From positions 1 through 39,312 of the forward strand of contig JAXDJJ010000065.1 in NCBI GenBank assembly GCA_034665745.1: DNA of 39,312 nt, given 5' to 3'. The stretch is from JAXDJJ01 sp034665745. GTDB lineage: Bacteria > Actinomycetota > CADDZG01 > WHSQ01. The position numbers and the translations under genes are program-made. The notes under the pieces were generated by a model. The model saw only the letters and a program-made list of their open reading frames with translations, was not told the DNA's origin and ran no database searches. Shown here piece after piece: positions 32,187 to 39,312 of the stretch (position 1 is the stretch's first letter; each line of letters opens with the position of its first letter).

Positions 32187-34625
32187 GCCGAAGAGTTGCG
32201 CGACGCGGTGCTCGATCGAACGTGTGACCTCGGTCGCCTGTTCGGCATTGAGCTTGTCTCCCCACGCTGACCGCACGTAGAAGACGTCGACTACGCGCTC
32301 GCCGAGCGTGTCGATCTTCGCAACGTGGATGTCGAGGTCGAGCTCCGTCAGCGATGCAGTGATCGCCCACAGGAGGCCCAGGGCATCGGGGGCACGGACC
32401 TCGACGACGGTCGAGTGGGCGGACTCCTCCTGCAGGACCCGGACCTCGGGGATGACCGGCACCTTGGGCTTGTAGTCGAGGACCTTCTTGCCGAGCCGGG
32501 CTTCAACAGCCAAGCGGCCGGAGTAGGCGGCGGCGAGGTCTTCGGCGAACGAATCCCAGTCGATCTCTTGGTGAGGTTTGACGATGAACCGCTGCAACGC
32601 GATCCCTGCGGTTGTCGAGAACGCGTTGGCGGTCAACACCGAGATGCGATGCAGCGCGAGGACCCCGGCGGTTCTAGCCAAGGTCCCGGGCCGATCGACG
32701 ACACCGACGGTCACCGAGAGCTGGCCGGCTTCGGTTCCTGTATCGACTCGGTGCTTCACCTGCCCGGGTTGGGGCGGGCTCAGTAGCAAGCGGATGTCGT
32801 CGGCGATATCTGGAGTGCTCGTGGCGTGGAGGTACGAGGGGGGCAGGGTCTCGAGAACCGTTTCGACGCGGCCCGTGAGGGTTGGTTCGTACGCCTCGAC
32901 CTCGCGCGCTCGCATCGCGACGTCGCTTCGTGCTGGCAGCTCGCCGGTTTCAAGCGCGGTGATGACCCGCAGGAAGAGCTCCCTGACGAGTGCGCCCTTC
33001 CACTCGTTCCATCCTTCAGGGCCCGTTGCTTTCCCGTCTGCGATGGAAAGCAGGTAGAGGAGGCGCAGGCGCCGAGGGTTCCCGACGGTCTCGGTGACGA
33101 AGTTGATCACCGCACCGTCATCTAGATCGCGTCGCGTTGCCGTGTCGACCAGGAGCAGGTGATGCCGGACGATGGCAGCGACCTCTTCGACCTGATCGTC
33201 GGGCAGGCCCATGCGACGGCATGCGTCGCGCGCCAACCGCTCACCCGCGACCGAGTGGTCCTCGCCCGAACCTTTCCCGACATCGTGCAACAACGTCCCT
33301 AGATATAGGGAGGACAGATCTCCCGCCTCGGCTGCTGCGGCTTGCCCGAACGCGTCCTGTTCGGTCGCGCGGCGCGCTTCACCAACCGCGATGAACGAGT
33401 GCCCGTCGACGGTGAAGCGGTGATACGGATCGTGTTGTGCCAAGCCGCGGACGCCGTTCCACTCCGGCAACAGGACCGGCCACCCGCCGACCTGATCCAC
33501 GGTTTCCAAGGTCTCGGTCGCGTTCGGGCTCGAGATGAGCGTGAGGAAGGACTCCAGTACCGCTGGGCTCCATCTTTCGAGCGGGGGCCGGTGGAAGGTC
33601 TCCTTCAACCACATCAGGCTCCTAGCTGCGATCGGGCGCCCGGTTCCTGCGGCGGTCGCCAGCAGTTCCATCGCATCCTCGAGAGGATCGTCTCCGGCGC
33701 CGGGGTCGACATGGAGCTTGCCGTCTTCGAGCCGTACCTTCGGGGACACCTGACGCGCTACGCCGGATCGTTTCGGCCCCCCCAAGACCTTCCCGGTCAG
33801 CGCGGACGAGCCGAGGGCGTACCCGTGCTCGATGTCTCGTGCCGCGGAGTGAACCTGGGCCATCAGCTCGTTGCGACCCTCGTCGTGCTCGAGACCCATA
33901 CGCCGCGCGACGATCGGTTGGAGATCGATGCGCAATCGATCGGACTTGCGCTTGACCTCGGCGTGCAACGCTTCACGAACGGCCAACAGCAGGTCGCCTG
34001 CATCGCTCAGCAGGGGAGTGACCCGGTCCTCGTCTGCGATCCTGCCAAGCCAGAACAACACGTGCAGGTCGCGGAGTCCACCGACACCGTCCTTGAGGTC
34101 CGGAGCAAGGGCCCATCCGGCGCGATCGGCGCTCTTGTGTCGCGCTGCGGTCGATTCGAGGATCCGACGAGCGAGGCTGCCGCGTTCCTTGCGGAGCCAC
34201 CGACCTTGCCGGTCGATGAATTCCTCGAACGGTTCTGGGTCTCCGGCGACCACGCGCGCGGACAGCACGGCGGTTGCGGAGTCCAGATCGTCAGCAGAGC
34301 GCTCGACCGCCTCCTTCGCAGAGCGCACCGCATGACCGACCTGGAATCCGGCGTCCCACAAGGGGTAGAGGAGGCCGCGCAAGGTTGCCGGAGTTATGTC
34401 AGACCGCGGTGCCGTAAGGAATAGGAGGTCGATATCGGAGTGCGGAGAGAGCTCGCCGCGTCCGTAACCACCCACGGCGACGACGGAAACACGCGAACCA
34501 GTTGCGAGTGTGTCCCCGACGAGCTCCGCGAGCGCGCGGTCGACCTCCGCCGCGCGCTCGCGGGCTACAACTCCTCCGTCTTGCAGACGGACAGGGCGAG
34601 CGACCCTGATATCAGAGAGCGTCAG
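32181..34625 (-). CDS. glnD: [Protein-PII] uridylyltransferase / uridylyl-removing enzyme
   Basis: Bifunctional nitrogen sensor. Domains in order: nucleotidyltransferase (VGGYGRGELSPHSDIDLLFL with the G-x-G and D-x-D residues), an HD hydrolase (LGTLLHDVGKG), and two C-terminal ACT domains (VTVGVVDRPGTLARTAGVL and TVVEVRAPDALGLLWAITASL). The first standard start is GTG 34475, right on the first strand of the nucleotidyltransferase, which would delete its N-terminal helix. Upstream, in frame, VVARERAAEVDRALAELVG reads like GlnD. I extend to a CTG at 34625, which has AGGAG nine bases upstream and overlaps the glnB stop. The start is inferred; the minimal form ends at 34475 (764 residues). It modifies PII encoded just upstream. 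Confidence 0.9.
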   Translation of the reverse strand: MTLSDIRVARPVRLQDGGVVARERAAEVDRALAELVGDTLATGSRVSVVAVGGYGRGELSPHSDIDLLFLTAPRSDITPATLRGLLYPLWDAGFQVGHAVRSAKEAVERSADDLDSATAVLSARVVAGDPEPFEEFIDRQGRWLRKERGSLARRILESTAARHKSADRAGWALAPDLKDGVGGLRDLHVLFWLGRIADEDRVTPLLSDAGDLLLAVREALHAEVKRKSDRLRIDLQPIVARRMGLEHDEGRNELMAQVHSAARDIEHGYALGSSALTGKVLGGPKRSGVARQVSPKVRLEDGKLHVDPGAGDDPLEDAMELLATAAGTGRPIAARSLMWLKETFHRPPLERWSPAVLESFLTLISSPNATETLETVDQVGGWPVLLPEWNGVRGLAQHDPYHRFTVDGHSFIAVGEARRATEQDAFGQAAAAEAGDLSSLYLGTLLHDVGKGSGEDHSVAGERLARDACRRMGLPDDQVEEVAAIVRHHLLLVDTATRRDLDDGAVINFVTETVGNPRRLRLLYLLSIADGKATGPEGWNEWKGALVRELFLRVITALETGELPARSDVAMRAREVEAYEPTLTGRVETVLETLPPSYLHATSTPDIADDIRLLLSPPQPGQVKHRVDTGTEAGQLSVTVGVVDRPGTLARTAGVLALHRISVLTANAFSTTAGIALQRFIVKPHQEIDWDSFAEDLAAAYSGRLAVEARLGKKVLDYKPKVPVIPEVRVLQEESAHSTVVEVRAPDALGLLWAITASLTELDLDIHVAKIDTLGERVVDVFYVRSAWGDKLNAEQATEVTRSIEHRVAQLFGS

Positions 34626-34950
34626 GGCCCTTCTCTCCTGTTCGGATCCGAACGATCTGCTCCACCGGTACCACCCAGACCTTGCCGTCTCCTATCGAGT
34701 CGGTCTTGGCGCCGGTGACTATCGCCTTGACCACCTCGTCTACCTGCTCGTCGTCGCATGCGATCTCGATGCGTGTCTTGGGGACGAAGTCGACCTGATA
34801 CTCGGCTCCCCGATAGACCTCCGTGTGCCCGCGCTGACGGCCGAAACCGCGAGCGTCCGACACGGTCATCCCCTGGATGCCGAGTCCTTCGAGAGCGTCC
34901 TTCACCTCGTCTAACTTGAACGGCTTGATGATGGCGATGACGACCTTCAT
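34612..34950 (-). CDS. glnB: Nitrogen regulatory protein PII (GlnB/GlnK)
   Basis: 112 residues, the standard length. MKVVIAIIKPFKLDEVKDAL, the T-loop GRQRGHTEVYRGAEYQVDF with the modifiable Tyr51, and the ATP-binding KVWVVPVEQIVRIRTGE. Senses 2-oxoglutarate and ATP/ADP and, unmodified, plugs the AmtB pore. Begins directly at the amtB stop (TAGATG), the usual amtB-glnK arrangement. The target Tyr51 is modified by uridylylation in proteobacteria and by adenylylation in corynebacteria. Confidence 0.97.
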   Translation of the reverse strand: MKVVIAIIKPFKLDEVKDALEGLGIQGMTVSDARGFGRQRGHTEVYRGAEYQVDFVPKTRIEIACDDEQVDEVVKAIVTGAKTDSIGDGKVWVVPVEQIVRIRTGEKGPDAL

Positions 34951-36273
34951 CTACGCCTCACCTCCTTGCGGAACCCTCACCGCAGAGACCATGTGCCCCT
35001 CTGCGTGCGACCCAGCGTGGGACATCGATGATCCGGAGCTCTCCGACAGTGAGTAGCCAACCTCCGAGTGCTGGGAGAGATCGAGGCCTGTGATCTCGTC
35101 TTCTTCCGTGACTCTCAGTCCAACCGTTGCGTCCACGACCTTGCAGATGATCATCGTGACGATGAACGAGAAGGCCAGGGTTGCTCCAACCGCCACCGCT
35201 TGCTTCCCGAGCAGGGCAAGACCGCCTCCGGCTAGAAGACCATCGGCTCCGAACTCGTTGATCGCGGCAGTCGAGAAGATCCCTGTCGCGAGTGCGCCGA
35301 CGAGTCCACCGACCATGTGGACGCCGACGACGTCGAGCGAGTCGTCATATCCGAAGCGGAACTTCAGGCTGACTGCCCACGAGCAGATGACACCGCCTAG
35401 GAGACCGATAGCGATGGCTCCCAGGGGCCCGACGTAACCCGAGGCAGGCGTGATCGCGACCAGGCCCGCCACTGCCCCCGACGCAACACCAAGGGTCGTC
35501 GCCTTGCGGTCTTTCATCGACTCCATCAGCGCCCACCCGACAGCTCCTGCAGCCGCGCCAAGGTTCGTCGCCAAGAAAGCAGACGCAGCGAGACCGTTCG
35601 CCCCCAGCGCGCTACCGGCATTGAATCCGAACCAACCGAACCACAGGATGCCGGTGCCGAGGATCGTCAAGGTCAAGTTGTGAGGCACGAATGCCTCCTT
35701 GCCGAATCCGCGTCGCTTACCAACCACGATGACAGCAACGAGAGCGGCGATCCCGGCGTTGATATGCACGACCGTCCCACCCGCGAAGTCGAGGGCGCCG
35801 AGCTTGAACAGCCAACCATCCGGGTGCCACACCCAGTGTGCGACTGGTGCGTAGACGAGCAGCAGCCACAACGACATGAACACGATGTAACCCGAGAACT
35901 TGATCCGTTCTGCGAACGCGCCGGTGATCAGGGCCGGGGTGATGATCGCAAACATCATCTGGAAGATCGCGAACGAGCTGTGGGGGATCGTTGCTCCCAG
36001 TCCCGCGGGATGCGGCGCGTTACTGCTAACGCCGTGGAAGCCGAGGAAGTCCAGACCTCCGATCAATCCGCCGTGATCCGGACCGAACGCCAACGTGTAA
36101 CCGATGAGGACCCACAGGATGGATATGAGACCCATCGCGAAGAAGCTGTGCATCAGCGTGCCGAGCACGTTCTTCGACCTCACCATGCCCCCGTAGAACA
36201 GAGCGAGCCCTGGTGTCATGAAGAGCACCAGGGCGGAACAAAGAAGTACCCACGCGGTATCGCCCGTGTCCAA
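34951..36273 (-). CDS. amtB: Ammonium transporter AmtB
   Basis: 440 residues, eleven membrane helices. LALFYGGMVRSKNVLGTLMHSF is the family signature; the pore His pair is in GGTVVHINAGIAALV and GVHMVGGLVGALATG. The C-terminal cytoplasmic tail ends with a hydrophilic Ser/His-rich stretch after the conserved EITGLDLSQHSEVGY, where PII docks. Start is a TTG at 36273, AGGCAGG upstream. First gene of amtB-glnB-glnD, behind the GlnR-like operator. Confidence 0.96.
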   Translation of the reverse strand: MDTGDTAWVLLCSALVLFMTPGLALFYGGMVRSKNVLGTLMHSFFAMGLISILWVLIGYTLAFGPDHGGLIGGLDFLGFHGVSSNAPHPAGLGATIPHSSFAIFQMMFAIITPALITGAFAERIKFSGYIVFMSLWLLLVYAPVAHWVWHPDGWLFKLGALDFAGGTVVHINAGIAALVAVIVVGKRRGFGKEAFVPHNLTLTILGTGILWFGWFGFNAGSALGANGLAASAFLATNLGAAAGAVGWALMESMKDRKATTLGVASGAVAGLVAITPASGYVGPLGAIAIGLLGGVICSWAVSLKFRFGYDDSLDVVGVHMVGGLVGALATGIFSTAAINEFGADGLLAGGGLALLGKQAVAVGATLAFSFIVTMIICKVVDATVGLRVTEEDEITGLDLSQHSEVGYSLSESSGSSMSHAGSHAEGHMVSAVRVPQGGEA

Positions 36274-36349
36274 TAGACCTGCCTTTCCTCTGTGGGTCGA
36301 CCGACGCTGGCCTACCTGGATGACGTTAGGAGAGGTCTATGAAGATGGT

Positions 36350-36387
36350 GTTTCGCCAGTGTTTCGGCTCCGTTTCCCACCAGTAAA
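36350..36387 (-). promoter_or_regulatory. GlnR-box-like nitrogen operator upstream of amtB
   Basis: On the minus strand: TTTAC, 6 bases, GAAAC, 6 bases, GAAAC, 6 bases, GAAAC. Four pentamers at an exact 11-bp period agree with the actinobacterial GlnR consensus gTnAC-n6-GaAAC repeated. It lies 77 bp before the amtB start. Confidence 0.65.
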
Positions 36388-36455
36388 AGGTTTGTCCACA
36401 CAGGGATGGCGCGAAGGATCGTGGTCGCGAAACCTGTGGATATCGCTGGGCAGGG

Positions 36456-39312
36456 CTACTTGTAGGACTCGCAGCCTCTCGAGATGTCACCGATGTCCGT
36501 GATCGCCGTGTCCTCGCCGCTCCCGCACGAGTAGAGGTCGGCTCCGAGGCCGCCCGTGGCCAAGTCGTCGCCCGAGCCTCCGCTGAGGATGTCGTCGCCG
36601 TCATCACCCAGGAGTTCGTCGTTCCCGTCGCCACCGGTCAGGACGTCGTCTCCGTCCCCACCCGAGAGTGAGTCGTCCCCGAGACCGCCGTAGACCTTGT
36701 CGTCGCCCGCATCTCCGTAGGCCGAGTCGGCACCATCTCCAGCATCAACGGTGTCGTTGCCCGCCTCGCCATCGACGATGTCGTCCCCGGACCCACCCAG
36801 GACCGTGTCGTTGCCATTACCGCCCGTGACGGTGTCCGATCCGGTCCCACCGTCGACGGTGTCGGTGCCATCGCCGCCGACTACGGTGTCGTTCCCCCGG
36901 TCGCCGAACACGTGGTCGGAGCCTCGGCCCCCATCGAGATCGTCGCTGCCTGCCTTGCCCGAGATCGCGTCGACGCCGGCTCCGCCATCGATCGAGTCGT
37001 TGCCTCCTCGTCCGGTCAGGGTGTCTGGCGATGAGCCACTATCGAGTAGGTCGTCGCCTCTTCCTCCATCCAACGAGTTGCCGACGGAGGAGGCGGTAGC
37101 GGCGGATGTAGGCGAGATCCCTGCACTGCTCGAAAGCTCGTCGTCGCCGGTACCTCCGAACACGCTGTTGCCCGAACCACTGACATCGACGATGTCATTA
37201 CCGCCACCAGCGTCGATCGAATTGTCCGAACCATTGGCCAAGACGTCGTCGTCACCACCACCTGCGTCGATCGAATTGTCCGAGCCAGTGACGTCGACGG
37301 TGTCGTCGCCGCCACCAGCGTCGATCGAGTTGTCGGAGCCCTCCACCCCGATCGTGGACGAGCCGCCGCCGGCATCGACGATCTGGTTGTCGTTGCCCTC
37401 GAGGTTGATCGTCGGGTCGCCTTCGGTGATCGTCACAGTGTTGCCGGAACCGGTGATGGTGATGTCCCGGTCCCCATCCACGTTGATCGCGTTGTCGTCT
37501 CCGATCACCTCAACATCTCCGGTGCCCCCGGGCACGTTGATCGTTCCGCCATCACCGTCGATGATCGCCGCGCCGTCTTCCGGGACGTCTGTCGTCTCAC
37601 CCGGCGTAGGAGTCACGGTGGGGACTGGTGTCGGAGTCGGTGTCGGTGTCGGAGTCGGTGTCGGAGTCGGTGCGGGACTGCCCCCTCCACCACCTCCGCC
37701 GCCAAAGCTCGGCAGCGAGGAGACCTCAACGTCGCTGCCCACGTTGTCGTTCTCACCAGATTCTCCGTCGTCCGCGACTCCATCCAGGGTCACGGTGACC
37801 GTTGTGGTGCGTGAGCTGTAATTAGCTGTGTCGGAACCGCCGCCCCCCGAGATGGAGTCGGCCCCGTTGGGAGCGGCTTGCTGGTTGAACGTGTCCGCAT
37901 CCGCACCGCCGGCCTCGGTGTCGTCTCCGTCGCCGCCGTTGATGGTGTCGGTACCTGCTCCGCCTGTGATCGTGTTGTTGGAGCTGTCTCCTGTAAGTGT
38001 GTCCCCGGCGGAGCCACCGGTGACGCTCTCGGTGATCACGTTGTCCGCCTCGCTCGTTTCACCGTCGTCCGCACCACTGCCGAGCGTGACCGTGACCGCT
38101 GCTGAGCGACCGGTGTAGGTCGTCGTATCCGCGTCCGAACCGCCGGTGATCGTGTCGGTACCGTCGGCGGCCGCGCCTTGGTCGAAGGTGTCATCGCCTG
38201 CGTCACCGTTCTCGATGTCATTGCCGGCACCACCCGTAAGGGTGTCGTTGCCGATCCCGCCGTTGAGAGTGTCGACCGCTCCCGAACCGAGAAGTTGGTC
38301 GACACCACTCCCACCGGTGATGGTGTTCACTCCAGAGTCACCGGTGAGTGTGTCGTTTCCGGATCCACCGAGCAGGTTCTCGAAGTCGTTCGCCGAGATC
38401 GTGTCGCTTGCCGCGTCGCCACCGGACGTGGCATCGGTCGTGAGGTTCGCGATGACGCCTGCCGAATCGGAGGAGTAACTCAATGTGTCGGTGTCGGCCC
38501 CACCGGACATCGTGTCGTCACCTGCCCCACCCGAGATGGCGTCGTCGCCGGCGTTGCCATTGAGTACATCGGTCCCACCGGCTCCACTCAGCGTGTCGTT
38601 GGCAGCATTGCCGACCAGAGTGTTTGCAGCACCGTCTCCGGTGATCGAGTCTGCTGCCGAGCCCCCGGTGACGTTCTCGATGGTCGAGGTGACGTCGTCG
38701 TTCTCTCCACTCGCACCATCGTCGACACCCGAACCTATGGTCACGGTTAGAGCAGAAGAGCGCGATCCGTAATCGACCGTGTCCGTAGCAGCATCGCCAT
38801 TGAGAGTGTCGCCGCCGTTCGCGGCGCTTTCCTGGTTGAACGTGTCGGCACCGTTCCCACCGTTCTCGATGTCGGCATCGGCGCCACCATTCAACGTGTC
38901 TCCATCGTCGCCAGCATTGAGCGTGTCAGCGTCGGCTCCGCCGGAGAGGATGTCCGCTCCGACCCCTCCGTTCAGAGTGTCCGCTCCCGTGCCACCGGTG
39001 AGGGCGTCGACCGCGCCTGCCCCCGTGAGTGCGTTGCCCGCTGCGTTTCCGACCAGAACGTCTGCACCGCCGCCTCCGGTGACGTTCTCGATGAACGCCT
39101 GTTGTCCGTTGGACGCGACCACCAGGGTTCGATCGTTGGACCCATCTTGGGTCCCAAGCGCGGTCGAGCCGGAGGTCGACAGGTCCACCGACACCGGATC
39201 GCTCTGGCCGGAGAAGTCGAGCTTGTCGGTGCCTGCACCGGTGAGCTCTGTGATCGTGTCGGTCTCGACTCCCGGTGCGGTCGCGGGGAAGAGGTAATCG
39301 TCATCGTCCGCA
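36456..39312 (-). CDS. RTX-type calcium-binding repeat protein, N-terminus beyond the window
   Basis: At least 951 residues; the frame is open to the right edge. Residue runs such as GGDGADTLNGG and GGAGNDIENGDAGDD are the nonapeptide GGxGxDxLx calcium-binding repeats of hemolysin-type proteins, which fold as parallel beta rolls once outside the cell. Order on the protein: an RTX block, a linker of Thr-Pro repeats flanked by glycine runs, a block of near-identical GSDNSIDAGGGDD units, then a second long RTX block. It ends SRGCESYK. Three copies of a VTVTLGSGADDGE-type segment separate subdomains. Possible roles are adhesion or surface-layer building. No type I secretion genes are in view, and a Gram-positive host would not need the usual C-terminal signal. 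Confidence 0.92.
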   Translation of the reverse strand, partial: ADDDDYLFPATAPGVETDTITELTGAGTDKLDFSGQSDPVSVDLSTSGSTALGTQDGSNDRTLVVASNGQQAFIENVTGGGGADVLVGNAAGNALTGAGAVDALTGGTGADTLNGGVGADILSGGADADTLNAGDDGDTLNGGADADIENGGNGADTFNQESAANGGDTLNGDAATDTVDYGSRSSALTVTIGSGVDDGASGENDDVTSTIENVTGGSAADSITGDGAANTLVGNAANDTLSGAGGTDVLNGNAGDDAISGGAGDDTMSGGADTDTLSYSSDSAGVIANLTTDATSGGDAASDTISANDFENLLGGSGNDTLTGDSGVNTITGGSGVDQLLGSGAVDTLNGGIGNDTLTGGAGNDIENGDAGDDTFDQGAAADGTDTITGGSDADTTTYTGRSAAVTVTLGSGADDGETSEADNVITESVTGGSAGDTLTGDSSNNTITGGAGTDTINGGDGDDTEAGGADADTFNQQAAPNGADSISGGGGSDTANYSSRTTTVTVTLDGVADDGESGENDNVGSDVEVSSLPSFGGGGGGGGSPAPTPTPTPTPTPTPTPVPTVTPTPGETTDVPEDGAAIIDGDGGTINVPGGTGDVEVIGDDNAINVDGDRDITITGSGNTVTITEGDPTINLEGNDNQIVDAGGGSSTIGVEGSDNSIDAGGGDDTVDVTGSDNSIDAGGGDDDVLANGSDNSIDAGGGNDIVDVSGSGNSVFGGTGDDELSSSAGISPTSAATASSVGNSLDGGRGDDLLDSGSSPDTLTGRGGNDSIDGGAGVDAISGKAGSDDLDGGRGSDHVFGDRGNDTVVGGDGTDTVDGGTGSDTVTGGNGNDTVLGGSGDDIVDGEAGNDTVDAGDGADSAYGDAGDDKVYGGLGDDSLSGGDGDDVLTGGDGNDELLGDDGDDILSGGSGDDLATGGLGADLYSCGSGEDTAITDIGDISRGCESYK
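37627..37670. repeat. Hexamer microsatellite inside the RTX gene
   Basis: GGTGTC/GGAGTC units repeat with a 6-bp period; they encode the Thr-Pro linker on the minus strand. Such a tract can change length by slippage in steps that keep the frame. Confidence 0.7.

Noticed and set aside
36392..36443. Two DnaA-box-like nonamers, TTGTCCACA and TGTGGATAT, in opposite orientation
   Set aside because: Only two imperfect boxes, no AT-rich unwinding region and no dnaA/dnaN nearby; not an origin.
36751..37821. Pro/Ser/Val-rich plus-strand frame with a GVGVGV run
   Set aside because: Antisense of the RTX repeats; the regularity comes from the repeat DNA.
36700..39100. Regularly spaced repeats that resemble a CRISPR array
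   Set aside because: The period follows codons of GGxGxD units and the frame is unbroken; protein repeats, not repeat-spacer units.

Overview
The window looks like a compact, high-GC chromosome segment from a member of the Actinomycetota (Gram-positive, aerobic, probably an uncultivated or little-studied lineage). The support comes from the genes: an actinobacterial QcrC-QcrA-QcrB respiratory module (di-haem cytochrome c, Rieske protein with three N-terminal membrane helices, cytochrome b with a PDWY motif), CtaF next to CtaC/CtaD, an amtB-glnB-glnD operon behind a GlnR-box-like operator, a DUF222/HNH (13E12-type) gene, a CIRCE-controlled solo groEL and many GTG/TTG starts. Genes are tightly packed, with many ATGA/GTGA overlaps and several convergent pairs whose stop codons overlap. 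I saw no tRNA, rRNA, CRISPR array or insertion sequence.

Layout. 1-5.6 kb: a truncated FAD oxidoreductase, groEL with CIRCE, a GT4 glycosyltransferase and an NDP-sugar epimerase (surface-polysaccharide flavour). 5.2-6.3 kb: a c-di-GMP-I (GEMM) riboswitch leads a transcript with a catalytically dead GGDEF protein, a single-domain response regulator and the epimerase. 6.4-11.9 kb: a methylamine-utilisation-like locus made of a MauA-like small chain that lacks one of the two TTQ tryptophans, MauD, MauE, a membrane/propeller protein, a possible 24-residue membrane peptide, a secreted Thr/Pro-tailed protein and an alkaline-phosphatase-superfamily enzyme. 12-13.5 kb: larE, a 21-residue hydrophobic protein whose start lies in an RNA hairpin, and a stand-alone Lrp effector domain. 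13.5-19.1 kb: bc complex (qcrCAB) facing aa3 oxidase (ctaC-ctaD-ctaF). 19.2-22.5 kb: a kinase-like phosphotransferase with a HAD phosphatase, YajQ, a second response regulator and a CAP/SCP protein. 22.5-26.6 kb: a glutamate/polar amino-acid ABC transporter (gluABCD-like) plus a second binding protein. 26.6-28 kb: a ribbon-helix-helix protein and a Na/phosphate symporter. 28-30.8 kb: two more CAP/SCP proteins, the first behind a second c-di-GMP riboswitch, separated by an HNH gene. 30.9-36.4 kb: an amidase and the nitrogen-sensing operon amtB-glnB-glnD. 36.5 kb to the end: a large RTX-type calcium-binding repeat protein, open at the window edge.

How parts may work together. Several genes point to c-di-GMP signalling: two riboswitches whose P1 helices differ by compensating bases and fall on or next to the Shine-Dalgarno sequence, a degenerate GGDEF protein, a YajQ homologue, and two closely related receiver proteins. 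The nitrogen genes form one transcript (transporter, PII, PII-modifying enzyme). The least explained locus is the Mau-like one at 6.4-10.3 kb, where the maturation proteins are present but the small chain cannot make a normal TTQ cofactor and no ordinary MauB is visible.
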